A stretch of 64,000 bases of DNA, taken from Ureibacillus xyleni. Its GTDB lineage: Bacteria; Bacillota; Bacilli; Bacillales_A; Planococcaceae. Positions 20,268-30,503 of the stretch are shown here, in pieces. Below the pieces are notes generated by a model. It was not told the origin of the DNA. It saw nothing but the letters and a program-made list of their open reading frames with translations, and did no database searches. The translations under genes and the position numbers were made by a program. How positions within the stretch are numbered: position 1 is the first letter of the stretch; each line of letters begins with the position of its first letter. Location of the stretch: NCBI RefSeq assembly GCF_900217795.1, contig NZ_OBMQ01000003.1, forward strand, positions 1 to 64,000, given 5' to 3'.

Positions 20268-22432
20268 CACCTTTGATTAATATGAAATTTCGATACGGTT
20301 TGCGACAAAGTTCCGACTAATAAAGAGCTTCTTTCTGTGTCATGATGAGCACTTCTGATTAATTCAACCATATTTCTCATCGATTCTTCTACAATTTCCA
20401 CTACTCTTACATTTTGTTCGCTTCCTGCAGCAATATTTTGGATAATATCTCTCATTTGTTCTGTGACATTAATTTGATTTGATGGCGCATTCGTCATTGA
20501 GGATAATACATCTTTCACAACCCCTATATACTCAGAACCCTTTTCAACTTCTAAACTATTATTTTCAATTGCATTTTGAATTAACTTAGAGTTACTTTCT
20601 ATTAAGTTTAAAGTATGATCAATTTCTTCTGTTGCATGTTTTGTTTGCAATGCAAGTTTACGAATTTCTTCTGCCACTACAGCAAACCCTTTCCCATGCT
20701 CCCCTGCTCTTGCCGCTTCAATCGATGCATTTAAGGCAAGCAAGTTCGTTTGTTCCGCAATTGCATTAATTGTTACTACTACTTTACCAATACTCGTAGA
20801 AGATTCCATGAATGTCTCTGTTAATTGTAACGTTTCCCGAACTTTTTCAACAATGTCATTCATTTTGTCATCAATGCCCACCACTTGCTCTTGTGCCGCA
20901 CATAATTGTTCAGTTGATTGCTGTTCCATCTGTTCCATCGTTCTACTAATTTGGTCAACTTGCAGCATCGCATTTCGAACATCCTCTAGCTGATGTTGAA
21001 TCGTTAAAAACATTTCTTCCATTTGAGCAATTAACTTATTAGATCCATGTTCAACATTTTTGGTTTGTTGTTGTAAATGGTTGTTTGTTAATTGAACATC
21101 TGAAGTAGATTTTTGGACTTTTTGAATAAGGGATGCTTGGGAATCTACAAAGTTATTAATCCAACGCCCCATCTCTCCAGTTTCATCATTGGAAAGAAGA
21201 GACTTGTCAATTCGAATGGTTAAGTCCCCTTCCCCCTCAGCAATGGTCTGGATCATACTTGTCACTTTATTGATTCGATCAATTATTGGTTTTAATCGTT
21301 TCTTTGTAAAATAAAACGTTCCTATAACCCCATAAATGATATTAATTGCAAAAATAATGAGAGGGTGAAGGAAATGGAATGCATTTAATAGTTGAAATAA
21401 TAAAATGTTCATCATCATAAAAGAAATGAAACTAATTCCTAATTGAAAACCAATAGAACGTGTTCTGTACACCTCTTCTAAATCTGCCTCACACATCATG
21501 CCCCAAACGTCCGGACTATGCGGCATTTGAAAAGTAATTCCCTTCCCAATTACAGGTATATGACGATAATCTGAATACCCAGGAAATTCTACAAATATAT
21601 TTGAGCCCTTTTGAATTGTATTGGCAACTCCAGGATGCAATTCCTTTGTTGCAGGGTCTGTAAATCGTATTTCAAATTCTGTATGACGTTTAATTTTGAC
21701 GGTTCCCCATTGTTTTGTGTTAACACCTGATTTTAAGTTATCACCTAATGTAAAGGTTTCATCTTCAAAACGGCTACGAGATAATGCAGTACCTAGTTGT
21801 ATTGTAGGGTCTAAAATTGATTTTGTCATAAATAAATAATTATCACCAGATTCTTCATATATATGTCCTGCTTCCCGTTGTATCAAATCTGAAATAACAT
21901 CATTTGGAACTCTTGCCGCTAGTACAAAAAGCAAAATACCTTCACGAAAAACTGGTTGTAAAAACAATAGTGTTACTTCATCATGAAACTTTGATGTTCT
22001 TGGGCCAATTTTTAAGGTTATAGGGTCAATAAATGGTCCATATAGAAGTGGTTTTTCTGTCTGCCAAACTTGTTTTACAGCTTTTTCATAAACTTGAGCA
22101 TTTTTATAACTAGCCCCTATATGACTTGGAAAACTTGAAGCAAACACTTCCACATCTTTATTAAGCAAGAATAGTTCAGTAAAATATGTGCTTTTATTTT
22201 TTGATTGTGCTAAGTATTGATTCCAGTTGTCTGGTGCGATATATAAGATTTCATCCGCTCTAGATTCTAATGAAACCCAACGATCCTTCGCCCAACCCTG
22301 TAACAAATTCACACGTGTCCTAGCAATACTTTCAAAAATTTCTTCCTTTTGTTGTACTGTTCCTTTATTTAATTTATATGACCACCATAATGGTAAGCCT
22401 TTCTTAAAATTAAGCCAGCCAAATACTCCCAT
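20267..22432 (-). CDS. Methyl-accepting chemotaxis protein with large N-terminal sensor
   Basis: This is a chemoreceptor of about 721 aa. The C-terminal signalling hairpin is clear ([20 protein letters not shown], then [14 protein letters not shown], around residues 555-595), preceded by a HAMP-like linker after two adjacent helices at about 325-345 and 350-372. The first 320 residues form a probable Cache/PAS-type sensor ([42 protein letters not shown]). There is no transmembrane helix ahead of them, so the sensor may be cytosolic. ATG 22432 lies 7 bases after GGGGG. The ligand is unknown. Confidence 0.85.
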   Translation of the reverse strand: MGVFGWLNFKKGLPLWWSYKLNKGTVQQKEEIFESIARTRVNLLQGWAKDRWVSLESRADEILYIAPDNWNQYLAQSKNKSTYFTELFLLNKDVEVFASSFPSHIGASYKNAQVYEKAVKQVWQTEKPLLYGPFIDPITLKIGPRTSKFHDEVTLLFLQPVFREGILLFVLAARVPNDVISDLIQREAGHIYEESGDNYLFMTKSILDPTIQLGTALSRSRFEDETFTLGDNLKSGVNTKQWGTVKIKRHTEFEIRFTDPATKELHPGVANTIQKGSNIFVEFPGYSDYRHIPVIGKGITFQMPHSPDVWGMMCEADLEEVYRTRSIGFQLGISFISFMMMNILLFQLLNAFHFLHPLIIFAINIIYGVIGTFYFTKKRLKPIIDRINKVTSMIQTIAEGEGDLTIRIDKSLLSNDETGEMGRWINNFVDSQASLIQKVQKSTSDVQLTNNHLQQQTKNVEHGSNKLIAQMEEMFLTIQHQLEDVRNAMLQVDQISRTMEQMEQQSTEQLCAAQEQVVGIDDKMNDIVEKVRETLQLTETFMESSTSIGKVVVTINAIAEQTNLLALNASIEAARAGEHGKGFAVVAEEIRKLALQTKHATEEIDHTLNLIESNSKLIQNAIENNSLEVEKGSEYIGVVKDVLSSMTNAPSNQINVTEQMRDIIQNIAAGSEQNVRVVEIVEESMRNMVELIRSAHHDTERSSLLVGTLSQTVSKFHINQR

Positions 22433-22645
22433 AGACAAACCCCCATATCAAACGCAATTTAAACTTTCATAACTGCATTATGTAATAATAGTTTACATGA
22501 AATTCATAGGTTATTTCAACGCCGAACATAGTTATGTAATGATATAATAGATTCTTTTCAGCGAGTAGGAATTGATAAAAATAGGCATTCTAATACATTA
22601 ATAATTTTTCTTTATAACTACATAATTGTGTAATAAAATGTAACA

Positions 22646-22680
22646 CAAAAAAGATGAAATCGATTTCTCGATTCCATCTT
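22646..22680 (-). terminator. Terminator with GAAA tetraloop
   Basis: AAGATGGAATCGA / TCGATTTCATCTT closes a GAAA loop and is followed by TTTTTTG. It lies immediately after the 172-aa orphan gene. Confidence 0.85.
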
Positions 22681-22688
22681 AAAAACAC

Positions 22689-23207
22689 TTATATTTTGTA
22701 CTTCTCAACAAAGTTTGCAAAATGCTTTAAACACTCTTGAGGTTGATTGTCTTTTTGTAGAATCATTCGCTCAAATGAAACTCCATTAGATTGCTCTATT
22801 TCTTCAAAGCTATTTGCAATTTCATTTAAAAATTCAGCATTTACAATCTTCTGAACATTGGGTATGCAATTTGCAGCAAGTGTGAATAAATCTTTCGTTT
22901 CTTCAATCACTTTAGCAGATTTTTCAGATTGCATTTTATAATACGAGAGACTTTGGAAATAAATTAGTTTAGAGATTATATCTAAGAACATCATCCAAAA
23001 TGTGTTTACTTTAGGAGTCTCTCCATTTGCCACCTGAGTAGCACTTATATAATACTCTACAAATTGATCTAAAAGTTCACTCAGACTCGAATAAGCTTTT
23101 TCCCAATTTTGCGATGTATCAATATTATTAAAGATTATTTCATCCATACTTTCTTTCAATCGAAGTAAGTTCACATCTTTATTCGTCATCGGAACCTTTG
23201 TTCTCAT
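22689..23207 (-). CDS. Hypothetical protein, 172 aa
   Basis: I do not recognise this protein. It is predicted to be mostly helical and soluble, with aromatic-rich stretches (NTFWMMFLDIISKLIYFQSLSYY) and an acidic first half. A strong GGGAGG SD lies 7 bases before the ATG, and its own terminator follows, so it is a real transcription unit. It sits in a loosely packed AT-rich interval between two chemoreceptor genes that is not part of the conserved yrv order, suggesting an accessory insertion. Confidence 0.65.
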   Translation of the reverse strand: MRTKVPMTNKDVNLLRLKESMDEIIFNNIDTSQNWEKAYSSLSELLDQFVEYYISATQVANGETPKVNTFWMMFLDIISKLIYFQSLSYYKMQSEKSAKVIEETKDLFTLAANCIPNVQKIVNAEFLNEIANSFEEIEQSNGVSFERMILQKDNQPQECLKHFANFVEKYKI

Positions 23208-23427
23208 TACTAATCCTCCCTTTACTTTGCTCCCCTTAAATAATTTGTAATATTACTATAACAATAATATCCAAATAATTTTTCAGAAAATAAAAACTGA
23301 CGAAAAAAGTGTGATACAAATGTGAAAAACCTTCATTTTTAAGAAAATTCAAGTTGGAATACATCCATTTTTGTGATGCAAAATTTGTCGAAATATACTA
23401 TTTTATGAAAATAAAATAATATCCCTT

Positions 23428-23811
23428 TTATAATATTCTGACTACATATTTATTATATAAAAATTTGGTATGATGTAGATCAGACAATTTGGTCAATTCC
23501 CCATTATGAAATTTATAAACGACTGCTTGAGGAAAATAAAAAATCCAGCTAAATCCATTCACCCATTCCTCAAAATTTTTTTCGTCAAAATTTCTTAAAA
23601 AATATTTGTCATACAATACTTTTGTCATATTAATAAATGAATCATTCACAACGTACTTTCTAGTAGAAAAGTCATACTCAGGGTGTATAACTTGATTTTG
23701 GTCATAAAGGTGCATTGTACTAGATGCTTTATCTACAGCCACTTCTACTACACCAATCTCATCAAAAATATTTAACCCTCGATACTCTATTTCAAAAACA
23801 CCTGTCATCAT
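23428..23811 (-). CDS. Hypothetical protein, 127 aa
   Basis: I do not recognise this protein. It is rich in aromatic residues (FSWIFYFPQAVVYKFHNGEL, KFLYNKYVVRIL) with no signal peptide or membrane helix. AAGGAG precedes two adjacent ATG codons (23811 and 23808); the second has the better spacing. It is an isolated gene between an orphan protein and a divergently transcribed chemoreceptor. The low GC and lack of a recognisable family suggest an accessory gene. Confidence 0.6.
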   Translation of the reverse strand: MMTGVFEIEYRGLNIFDEIGVVEVAVDKASSTMHLYDQNQVIHPEYDFSTRKYVVNDSFINMTKVLYDKYFLRNFDEKNFEEWVNGFSWIFYFPQAVVYKFHNGELTKLSDLHHTKFLYNKYVVRIL

Positions 23812-23967
23812 TTTGCTCCTTAATTTTCGTATTTACTTTTTTAATATATCAAATTACTACAACACTTTAAAAATCCTCAACTATTACACTCATAAATATA
23901 GTGGAAAAAGAATATATAACTAGAAAAATAACATTTTCTCTAAATAATTTTTGGAGGGAGGATTTTT

Positions 23968-25428
23968 ATGAATGTTGAATTGCTAAAAAAGAATGATTTA
24001 ATGAAGAAAAACACGATATTAATGATTGTATATGGACTTGCTGCTACTTTAGGAGGGCTTGCCCAATTTATCATTGGACGTCCAATCGGTATTGCACTGT
24101 CATTATTTATTCCTGTTTTTATTACGCTAGCTACTTATTTCTTGCAACGGAAAATAGAAACGATTCGTCCTATCTTTCCTTACGTTGTATTAATTTTTGG
24201 CGTAATTACTGTCTTCGGTATTATTTTTAGTTATAAAGTAACTTTAGCAACGATTGTTTTAAGCTTTTTCGTTTTATTTTTAAGTAGTATTCACAATAAG
24301 ATATCTGTATTTATATTCGGTTTTATCGGTTCATTCTTTTGTTTAATTCTAAATGTTACCCTTGATTCTACAGGGTTTATGTTAGAACCAGCGAATGTGT
24401 TTGTTGTTCATATTTTAATGAGTGTCGGAATCCTTCTACAAGTCCGACAAAACAAGAGACTACTTAATAATATTGAGTCGTTAATAGTAGAAACTAGTGA
24501 GATGGCGTTAAAAGAACAAAACTTACACCGTCATCTGGAAATTGCCGTAGAAAATATTAATACAAAACTCCAAACTATTACTACTAGCATGACAAAAGCT
24601 TCAACGGCACAAAATGAAATGCTCGCATCAATTCAAGAAGTAAGTGCTGGGTCCAGTAGTCAATCCAATTATGTTGGTAAAATTGTTCAAAGTATCGAAG
24701 CCACATCGTCAGAAATAACGTCGATGTTAAGTCAGCTAAACCAAATTGTAAAAAGTGTTGATAATGCTAGTCAGAGTGCAACCATTGGCAACGATGTGAT
24801 TCATCAACTTAAAATTGAAATTGACTCATTTAAATCATTTTTTTACCAACTTAATGAGACGTTTTTGCATCTTTCAAAGAAAATCGACGAGACAAATCAA
24901 TTTACTTCAGACATACAAAAAATTACAACCCAAACAAATCTGCTTGCTTTAAATGCATCAATTGAAGCTGCAAGAGCTGGAGATCACGGGAAAGGATTTG
25001 CAGTTGTTGCAGATGAAATAAGAAAATTGGCCAGTATAACAGATCAGACGTTAGTGAAAATTGATGAAAATTTAGACCAAGTTAATAGTTATAATAAAGA
25101 TACACTTCAGAATTTGACGAACGGTTTAGAACGTATTTCCTCACAAATTGAAACAGCAGAACAATCAAACGAGACATTTACGCAACTATTTCATGCGATG
25201 GCACAATTGCAAAAAGAAATTACAGACTTCACATACGCTGTAAATATCATCGAGAATAATAGTAAAGAAATACAAGACAGCACTAACGAATTTGCAGCTA
25301 TCATAGAACAAAGCTCGTCTGCAATTGACCAACTTAACGGCATTCTTAATGAAGTCAATAAGGAACATCAACAAATAACTAAATTCGTCGAGGAAACATA
25401 TAAAGAAACGACCAATATTCGAAAATAA
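23968..25428 (+). CDS. Methyl-accepting chemotaxis protein with polytopic membrane domain
   Basis: This is a 486-aa receptor. Residues 15-160 contain about six transmembrane helices ([55 protein letters not shown] and others) with almost no extracellular loop. They are followed by a coiled coil and the MCP signalling domain ([34 protein letters not shown]). No HAMP is obvious. Receptors of this shape may sense within the membrane. GGAGGGAGG SD. The function within the cell's chemotaxis or other signalling is unknown. Confidence 0.85.
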   Translation: MNVELLKKNDLMKKNTILMIVYGLAATLGGLAQFIIGRPIGIALSLFIPVFITLATYFLQRKIETIRPIFPYVVLIFGVITVFGIIFSYKVTLATIVLSFFVLFLSSIHNKISVFIFGFIGSFFCLILNVTLDSTGFMLEPANVFVVHILMSVGILLQVRQNKRLLNNIESLIVETSEMALKEQNLHRHLEIAVENINTKLQTITTSMTKASTAQNEMLASIQEVSAGSSSQSNYVGKIVQSIEATSSEITSMLSQLNQIVKSVDNASQSATIGNDVIHQLKIEIDSFKSFFYQLNETFLHLSKKIDETNQFTSDIQKITTQTNLLALNASIEAARAGDHGKGFAVVADEIRKLASITDQTLVKIDENLDQVNSYNKDTLQNLTNGLERISSQIETAEQSNETFTQLFHAMAQLQKEITDFTYAVNIIENNSKEIQDSTNEFAAIIEQSSSAIDQLNGILNEVNKEHQQITKFVEETYKETTNIRK

Positions 25429-25436
25429 AATGTAAG

Positions 25437-25470
25437 AAAGGTGCGCCCGAATTATTCTGGTCGCACCTTT
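25437..25470. terminator. Bidirectional terminator between chemoreceptor gene and tcdA
   Basis: AAAGGTGCG and CGCACCTTT pair across a 16-base loop between two converging genes. The T-runs are short. Confidence 0.65.
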
Positions 25471-25475
25471 ACCAT

Positions 25476-26237
25476 TTATTGATTTACTCTTGTTATTTTT
25501 ATATCTTTTAAAATTTCATTAATCACCCAACTAGCTGCTATTAATCCGGCAACAGAAGGACAAAATGCATTTGAAGAAGGTGGCATTTTTGCTTTACGAA
25601 TTTGAGCATCAGGGTTTCCTACTTGTTCAACAACTTCTGGTCGAGCAATAATTGGCGACTCATCTGAGAACACAACTGTGACTCCTTTTCGTATTCCTTC
25701 TTTACGTAGTTTCGTACGGATTACTTTTGCAAGTGGGTCTGTATGTGTTTTAGAAATATCTGCAATTTGGAACTTTGTTGGATCCATTTTGTTTGCAGCT
25801 CCCATACTTGAAATAATTGGGATATTTCGTTTTAAACATTCTTTCATTAGATGAATTTTATACATGACTGTATCCGAAGCGTCGATTACATAATCGATAC
25901 CTAATTCAAAAAATTTCTCATATGTTTCTTCCGTATAGAACATATGCATATCAATTACTTCACAATCACGATTTATATCCGCAATTCGTTCTTTCATTAC
26001 TGCAGATTTTGATTTTCCTACTGTCGATAAATAAGCAACTAATTGACGGTTAACATTTGTAATATCTACATTATCTTTATCAACTAAAATGATCCGACCA
26101 ACACCACTTCTAGCACAGGCTTCTGCAGCAAAAGAGCCAACTCCACCCACACCTAGAATAGCAACTGTTGTATTTTTTAGCTTTTCTAAACCTTCTTTAC
26201 CAATTGCGAGTTCGTTTCTAGAAAACTGATGTAACAT
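25476..26237 (-). CDS. tcdA: tRNA threonylcarbamoyladenosine dehydratase TcdA
   Basis: This E1/ThiF-like ATPase cyclises t6A37 of tRNA to ct6A. The nucleotide-binding GVGGVGSFAAEACARSGVGRI is near residue 30, followed by DKDNVDITNVNRQ. DASDTVMYKIHLMKEC and the C-terminal PPSSNAFCPSVAGLIAASWVI are family features. The 253-aa length is normal. B. subtilis YrvM/TcdA is in the same place, with 6S RNA between it and aspS. Confidence 0.93.
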   Translation of the reverse strand: MLHQFSRNELAIGKEGLEKLKNTTVAILGVGGVGSFAAEACARSGVGRIILVDKDNVDITNVNRQLVAYLSTVGKSKSAVMKERIADINRDCEVIDMHMFYTEETYEKFFELGIDYVIDASDTVMYKIHLMKECLKRNIPIISSMGAANKMDPTKFQIADISKTHTDPLAKVIRTKLRKEGIRKGVTVVFSDESPIIARPEVVEQVGNPDAQIRKAKMPPSSNAFCPSVAGLIAASWVINEILKDIKITRVNQ

Positions 26238-26375
26238 GTTTTATGCCTCTCAATCTATATTTTACTAATCGGAATTATAACATATCAAAATAATGAAGTA
26301 AATTTACTTATAAGACGACCCAAACATGACACAATTAGAATGTGCAAAAGGTTCAAATAGATGATATCGTTACCG

Positions 26376-26414
26376 AAAAAATAAAACTCTCCTGCGATTT
26401 TACAGAAGAGTTTT
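26376..26414 (-). terminator. Terminator of 6S RNA
   Basis: AAAACTCTTCTG pairs with CAGGAGAGTTTT, and ATTTTTT follows on the minus strand. Confidence 0.85.
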
Positions 26415-26617
26415 GCATATTACGAATCCCGATTGTACCGTAACTCTTGTTGTTTTGAACCCACTACCCTTGCAGGTGGGTGCTCTCAATAACTTTTTAA
26501 ACTTCCCTTGTGCGTTGAAGGGCTTGTTTGCCAAGTTAAAATTCGAACTCCCATTCGATTGTTGTTCGGTCAAAACTGTAATGTTTAGAGTCATTACGTG
26601 TAATTCAGGATTCGTGT
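26395..26617 (-). ncRNA. ssrS: 6S RNA (6S-1/BsrA type)
   Basis: 6S RNA mimics an open promoter and sequesters the sigma-A RNA polymerase holoenzyme. The locus lies exactly between aspS and tcdA, where bsrA is in B. subtilis. The minus strand contains AACTTGGCAAACAAGCC and GAGCACCCACCTG, the most conserved blocks of Bacillales 6S RNA, and has its own sigma-A promoter and intrinsic terminator. The 5' end (about 26617) is placed from the promoter. Short ORFs through it are not genes. Confidence 0.88.
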
Positions 26618-26624
26618 TGTTATT

Positions 26625-26653
26625 ATCTTATCATCAATTATCTGAATTTTCAA
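26625..26653 (-). promoter_or_regulatory. Sigma-A promoter of 6S RNA
   Basis: TTGAAA (-35, 26648-26653) and TAAGAT (-10, 26625-26630) are separated by 17 bp, 8 bp ahead of the inferred 6S start. Confidence 0.75.
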
Positions 26654-26855
26654 TACAAATAAGAAAAAATATTAAAAATTTTTTATATTATACCTTAATT
26701 TGATAATTATTCTATTAAATTAATATTTTATAACTTTAGTTTAACAATAATTATACAAAAGAAGATAGTTTTTTATTATACCGTTTTCTACGTAATAGAG
26801 TAAAAGATTCGATAATATATTTTTTACTTTATGTTCTTTTTCCTAAGTTTCGCAA

Positions 26856-26890
26856 ACAAAAAAGGCCATTCCATATTATTGGAACAGCCC
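26856..26890 (-). terminator. Terminator after aspS
   Basis: GGGCTGTTCC / GGAATGGCC stem followed by TTTTTTG on the minus strand, 12 bp after the aspS stop codon. The AT-rich 26660-26855 interval between it and the 6S promoter shows no gene. Confidence 0.85.
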
Positions 26891-26902
26891 TAAATTTAGT
26901 AA

Positions 26903-28675
26903 TTAATCTTCTTTTTTCTTATTTACAGTTAAATTTAATTCTTGTAATTGTGCATCAGATACTTCACTTGGTGCTGAAGTTAATAGACAGCTTGCCGTTG
27001 CCGTTTTAGGGAATGCAATTGTATCACGTAAATTCGTACGTCCAGCAAGTAACATAACGAAACGATCTAGACCAAATGCGAGTCCTCCATGTGGCGGAAC
27101 ACCATATTCAAATGCTTCAAGTAAGAAGCCAAATTGTTCTTGTGCTTCTTCTTGAGTGAAACCAAGAAGCTTAAACATTTTCTCTTGTAGGTCACGTTCA
27201 AAAATACGTAAAGAACCACCACCAAGCTCATAACCATTTAATACGATATCGTAAGCTTGTGCACGTACACTTGCAGGATCTGTATCCATTTTTTCAATAT
27301 CTTCATCAAATGGACGTGTAAATGGATGGTGAGCTGCTGTGTAGCGACCAGCTTCTTCATCATACTCAAGTAATGGCCAATCCGTAACCCAAAGGAAAGC
27401 ATATTTAGATTCGTCGATTAAGTTTAACTCTTTCCCTAATTTATTACGTAATGCACCTAATGAAGCTGCTACTACAGATGGTTGATCCGCTACAAATAAA
27501 AGTAGATCTCCCGCTTCTGCATTTGTTGCATTCATTAAGTTTTCCGCAATTTCACCTTCAAAGAACTTCGCGATAGGACCATTTAATCCTTCTTCTGTTA
27601 CTTTTAACCACGCCAAACCTTTTGCTCCATAAATTGCAACAAATTCAGTTAATGCATCAATATCTTTACGAGAATATTTGTCTGCATTTCCTTTTACGTT
27701 AATTGCTTTGACTTCTCCACCGTTTTCTACAGTTGAAGCGAATACTTTAAATGAAGAATCTTTTACAATTTCAGAAAGTTGTACAAGTTCAAGTCCGAAA
27801 CGTACATCCGGTTTATCTGAACCGTAACGATCCATCGCTTCTTTATAAGGCATACGTGGGAATGGAAGTTGAACTTCTACCCCTTTTGCTTCACGCATTA
27901 CAGTTTGAATTAAGCGTTCGTTCATCTCAATAATTTCGTCCATCGACATAAATGAAGTTTCAATATCCACTTGTGTAAATTCTGGTTGACGATCTGCACG
28001 TAAATCTTCATCACGGAAACAACGTGCAATTTGGAAGTACTTTTCAAATCCAGATACCATTAATAATTGTTTAAATAATTGAGGTGATTGTGGTAATGCA
28101 TAAAATTCACCATCATGTACACGAGATGGCACTAAATAGTCACGAGCGCCTTCTGGAGTTGATTTTGTTAAAATTGGTGTTTCCACTTCTAAGAACCCTT
28201 CAGTTTGTAAGAAGTTTCGGATAGAACGCGTAATGTCTGAACGCAATTTAAACGTGTTGTACATTACAGGTCGACGTAAATCTAGATAACGATATTTTAA
28301 ACGGAGATCTTCCCCAATTTCCACTTTGTCATCAATTGCAAATGGAGGGTTTTTTGCTTCGTTAATGATTGTAATGGATGAAGCCACAACTTCAATTTTA
28401 CCTGTTTTTAGGTTTGGGTTTACTTGGCTTTCATCACGAAGTACGACTTTCCCTTCTACTTCAATAACGTATTCATTTCGGATTTTATCCGCAATTGCTA
28501 AAGCATCTTTTGCTTCATCGCCAAATACAACCTGAACGATACCAGTACGATCACGAACATCGACGAAAATTAATCCACCTAAGTCACGACGTCTTTGTAC
28601 CCATCCTTTTAAGACAACTTGTTGCTCCTGATGTTGTTCTGAAATTTCACCGCAAGCATGCGTTCTTTGAGCCAT
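26903..28675 (-). CDS. aspS: Aspartate--tRNA ligase
   Basis: This is a class IIb synthetase with an N-terminal OB anticodon-binding domain ([21 protein letters not shown]). Motif 2 is [21 protein letters not shown] bacterial GAD insertion spans about residues 290-400. Motif 3 is [16 protein letters not shown]. The length of 590 aa is standard for the bacterial type. It follows hisS by 32 bp and shares its T-box-controlled transcript, as in B. subtilis. Confidence 0.97.
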   Translation of the reverse strand: MAQRTHACGEISEQHQEQQVVLKGWVQRRRDLGGLIFVDVRDRTGIVQVVFGDEAKDALAIADKIRNEYVIEVEGKVVLRDESQVNPNLKTGKIEVVASSITIINEAKNPPFAIDDKVEIGEDLRLKYRYLDLRRPVMYNTFKLRSDITRSIRNFLQTEGFLEVETPILTKSTPEGARDYLVPSRVHDGEFYALPQSPQLFKQLLMVSGFEKYFQIARCFRDEDLRADRQPEFTQVDIETSFMSMDEIIEMNERLIQTVMREAKGVEVQLPFPRMPYKEAMDRYGSDKPDVRFGLELVQLSEIVKDSSFKVFASTVENGGEVKAINVKGNADKYSRKDIDALTEFVAIYGAKGLAWLKVTEEGLNGPIAKFFEGEIAENLMNATNAEAGDLLLFVADQPSVVAASLGALRNKLGKELNLIDESKYAFLWVTDWPLLEYDEEAGRYTAAHHPFTRPFDEDIEKMDTDPASVRAQAYDIVLNGYELGGGSLRIFERDLQEKMFKLLGFTQEEAQEQFGFLLEAFEYGVPPHGGLAFGLDRFVMLLAGRTNLRDTIAFPKTATASCLLTSAPSEVSDAQLQELNLTVNKKKED

Positions 28676-28707
28676 TTTTCATTTCCTCCAATTTTTACGA
28701 CAAAAAT

Positions 28708-29976
28708 TTATTTATGTTCTAGTAAATAGTTCACTAAATTATGGAATTCTATCTTTTCCTGGTTACCCGATTCCATTTCTTTTACGTTTACTGCGTTTTC
28801 TTCAAGTTCAGATTCACCAATGACGATGACAAATTTCGCGCCTAATCGATCAGCAGACTTCATTTGCGCTTTCATTTTACGATCAACGTAATCCATGTCA
28901 GCGGCGATTCCTTTTGTTCGGAATGAACTAATTAATTCAGCTGATTTTAATTTTGCTTCTTCGCCAATTGCTACGACATAAATATCTAGTGCATCTCCAA
29001 CTTCAAGTTCAACACCTTCAGCTTCCAGTGCTAACAGAAGTCGTTCAATCGACATTGCAAATCCGATTCCTGGTACATCTGGTCCGCCAATATCTTCTAC
29101 TAGGCCATTGTAGCGACCGCCACCACATAGCGTTGTAATTGCACCGAATCCCTGCGCTGTGCTCATAATTTCAAAGGCTGTATGATTGTAATAATCTAAT
29201 CCACGTACTAAGTTTGGATCCACTTCATATTGAATCCCTAATACGTCTAAATAATTTTTCACCTGATTGAAATATTGTGCTGAAGATTCAGTTAAATAGT
29301 CTGTTAGTGCAGGTGCTGTACTCATTAATGGATGTTCGTGGTCTTTTTTACAATCTAAAATACGTAAAGGATTTTTTTCTAAACGATTTTGACAATCTGA
29401 ACAGAATTCTCCAATACTCGGTTCAAAGTGTTTGATTAGAGCCGTGCGATGCGCATCTCTCGTTTCTTTATCGCCTAATGAATTAAGCACTAATTTTAAA
29501 TCTTTTAATCCAACTGTTTGATAAATATCCATTGCCAACGAAATGACTTCTGCATCAATGGCAGGATCCGCACTTCCAATGGCTTCAACACCGTACTGAA
29601 CGAATTGACGATAGCGACCTGCTTGTTGGCGTTCGTAACGGAACATAGGGCCCATATAAGATAGTTTTACTGGTTGGTCTGGATATCCAAACATTTTATG
29701 TTCAACATAAGCGCGTACTGCAGCAGCTGTTCCTTCTGGTCTAAGTGTAAGTGAACGCCCTCCACGATCATCAAACGTATACATCTCTTTTTGAACAATA
29801 TCCGTTGTATCGCCAACTCCACGTTGGAATAGTTCCGTTTGTTCAAAAATTGGTGTACGAATTTCTTTATAACGGTATACCCGACTTAATTCACGTAGAA
29901 CCGATTCAACTTTTTGCCATTTTGGTGTTTGTTCAGGCAATATATCTTGCGTTCCTCTAGGTACTTTAAAAGCCAT
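28708..29976 (-). CDS. hisS: Histidine--tRNA ligase
   Basis: This class II synthetase of 422 aa has [12 protein letters not shown] at the N-terminus, motif 2 [19 protein letters not shown], the HisA signatures [15 protein letters not shown] and [23 protein letters not shown], and a C-terminal anticodon-binding domain. It is the first gene of the hisS-aspS pair behind a T-box leader with a His specifier. Confidence 0.97.
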   Translation of the reverse strand: MAFKVPRGTQDILPEQTPKWQKVESVLRELSRVYRYKEIRTPIFEQTELFQRGVGDTTDIVQKEMYTFDDRGGRSLTLRPEGTAAAVRAYVEHKMFGYPDQPVKLSYMGPMFRYERQQAGRYRQFVQYGVEAIGSADPAIDAEVISLAMDIYQTVGLKDLKLVLNSLGDKETRDAHRTALIKHFEPSIGEFCSDCQNRLEKNPLRILDCKKDHEHPLMSTAPALTDYLTESSAQYFNQVKNYLDVLGIQYEVDPNLVRGLDYYNHTAFEIMSTAQGFGAITTLCGGGRYNGLVEDIGGPDVPGIGFAMSIERLLLALEAEGVELEVGDALDIYVVAIGEEAKLKSAELISSFRTKGIAADMDYVDRKMKAQMKSADRLGAKFVIVIGESELEENAVNVKEMESGNQEKIEFHNLVNYLLEHK

Positions 29977-30042
29977 ATTATGATTACTCCCTTCTATACA
30001 ATTGTCATATTAGAATGCAGATAGAAAACAAAATGTCAAAAT

Positions 30043-30319
30043 AAAAAAGCTTTCATCCCATGCATTATGCAAGGGACGAAAGCTTGAATTCTTCCGCGGT
30101 TCCACCCTAGTTGATGTACAAAAGACGTACACCCTCTTCATTACGGATAACGGCCGTTTCCGTTTTTCCCTACTAAGTATGGTACTTTTCGAGAAAAAAC
30201 CTCCCAAGTGTTGTTCACATCTACTTACTGTAGGAAAGATTTCAGCCAAGTCTTTCCCTCTCTTGTCAGCATTGGTAATTGCTACTTTCTTGATCATTGG
30301 TAATTAAAATTTTTCACAT
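30043..30319 (-). promoter_or_regulatory. T-box riboswitch, His specifier, controlling hisS-aspS
   Basis: The T-box AGGGTGGAACCGCGG is at 30094-30107. A terminator stem (AAGCTTTCGTCCCTTGC / GCATGGGATGAAAGCTT region, about 30049-30085) is followed by TTTTTT. The likely specifier CAC (His) is at 30208-30210 in GAACAACACTTGGGAGG. Family knowledge predicts read-through when tRNA-His is uncharged. Confidence 0.93.
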
Positions 30320-30326
30320 TAAACTT

Positions 30327-30355
30327 ATATTAGTCAAGTAAATCATTGTTGTCAA
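30327..30355 (-). promoter_or_regulatory. Sigma-A promoter of the hisS T-box leader
   Basis: TTGACA (-35, 30350-30355) and TAATAT (-10, 30327-30332) are 17 bp apart. Confidence 0.88.
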
Positions 30356-30503
30356 CTACTTTTGGCTAGCTTCCCCTTCTAATTCATAATACCTAGATAC
30401 AATAGTGCAAATTAAGGGTGGTTTTAGCTCATAATTGATTTTACAATAAGAAGTATATGTTAAACTCACATTATTTAACCAGTACAATAAAGGTAGGTAA
30501 AAT

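Noticed and set aside
26400-26703. Open frames of 64 and 96 codons on both strands between tcdA and aspS
   Set aside because: They lie in the 6S RNA gene, have no SD, and resemble no protein; the region is explained by 6S RNA and its promoter and terminator.
30010-30297. 95-codon open frame upstream of hisS
   Set aside because: It runs through the T-box leader and terminator and has no support as a protein.
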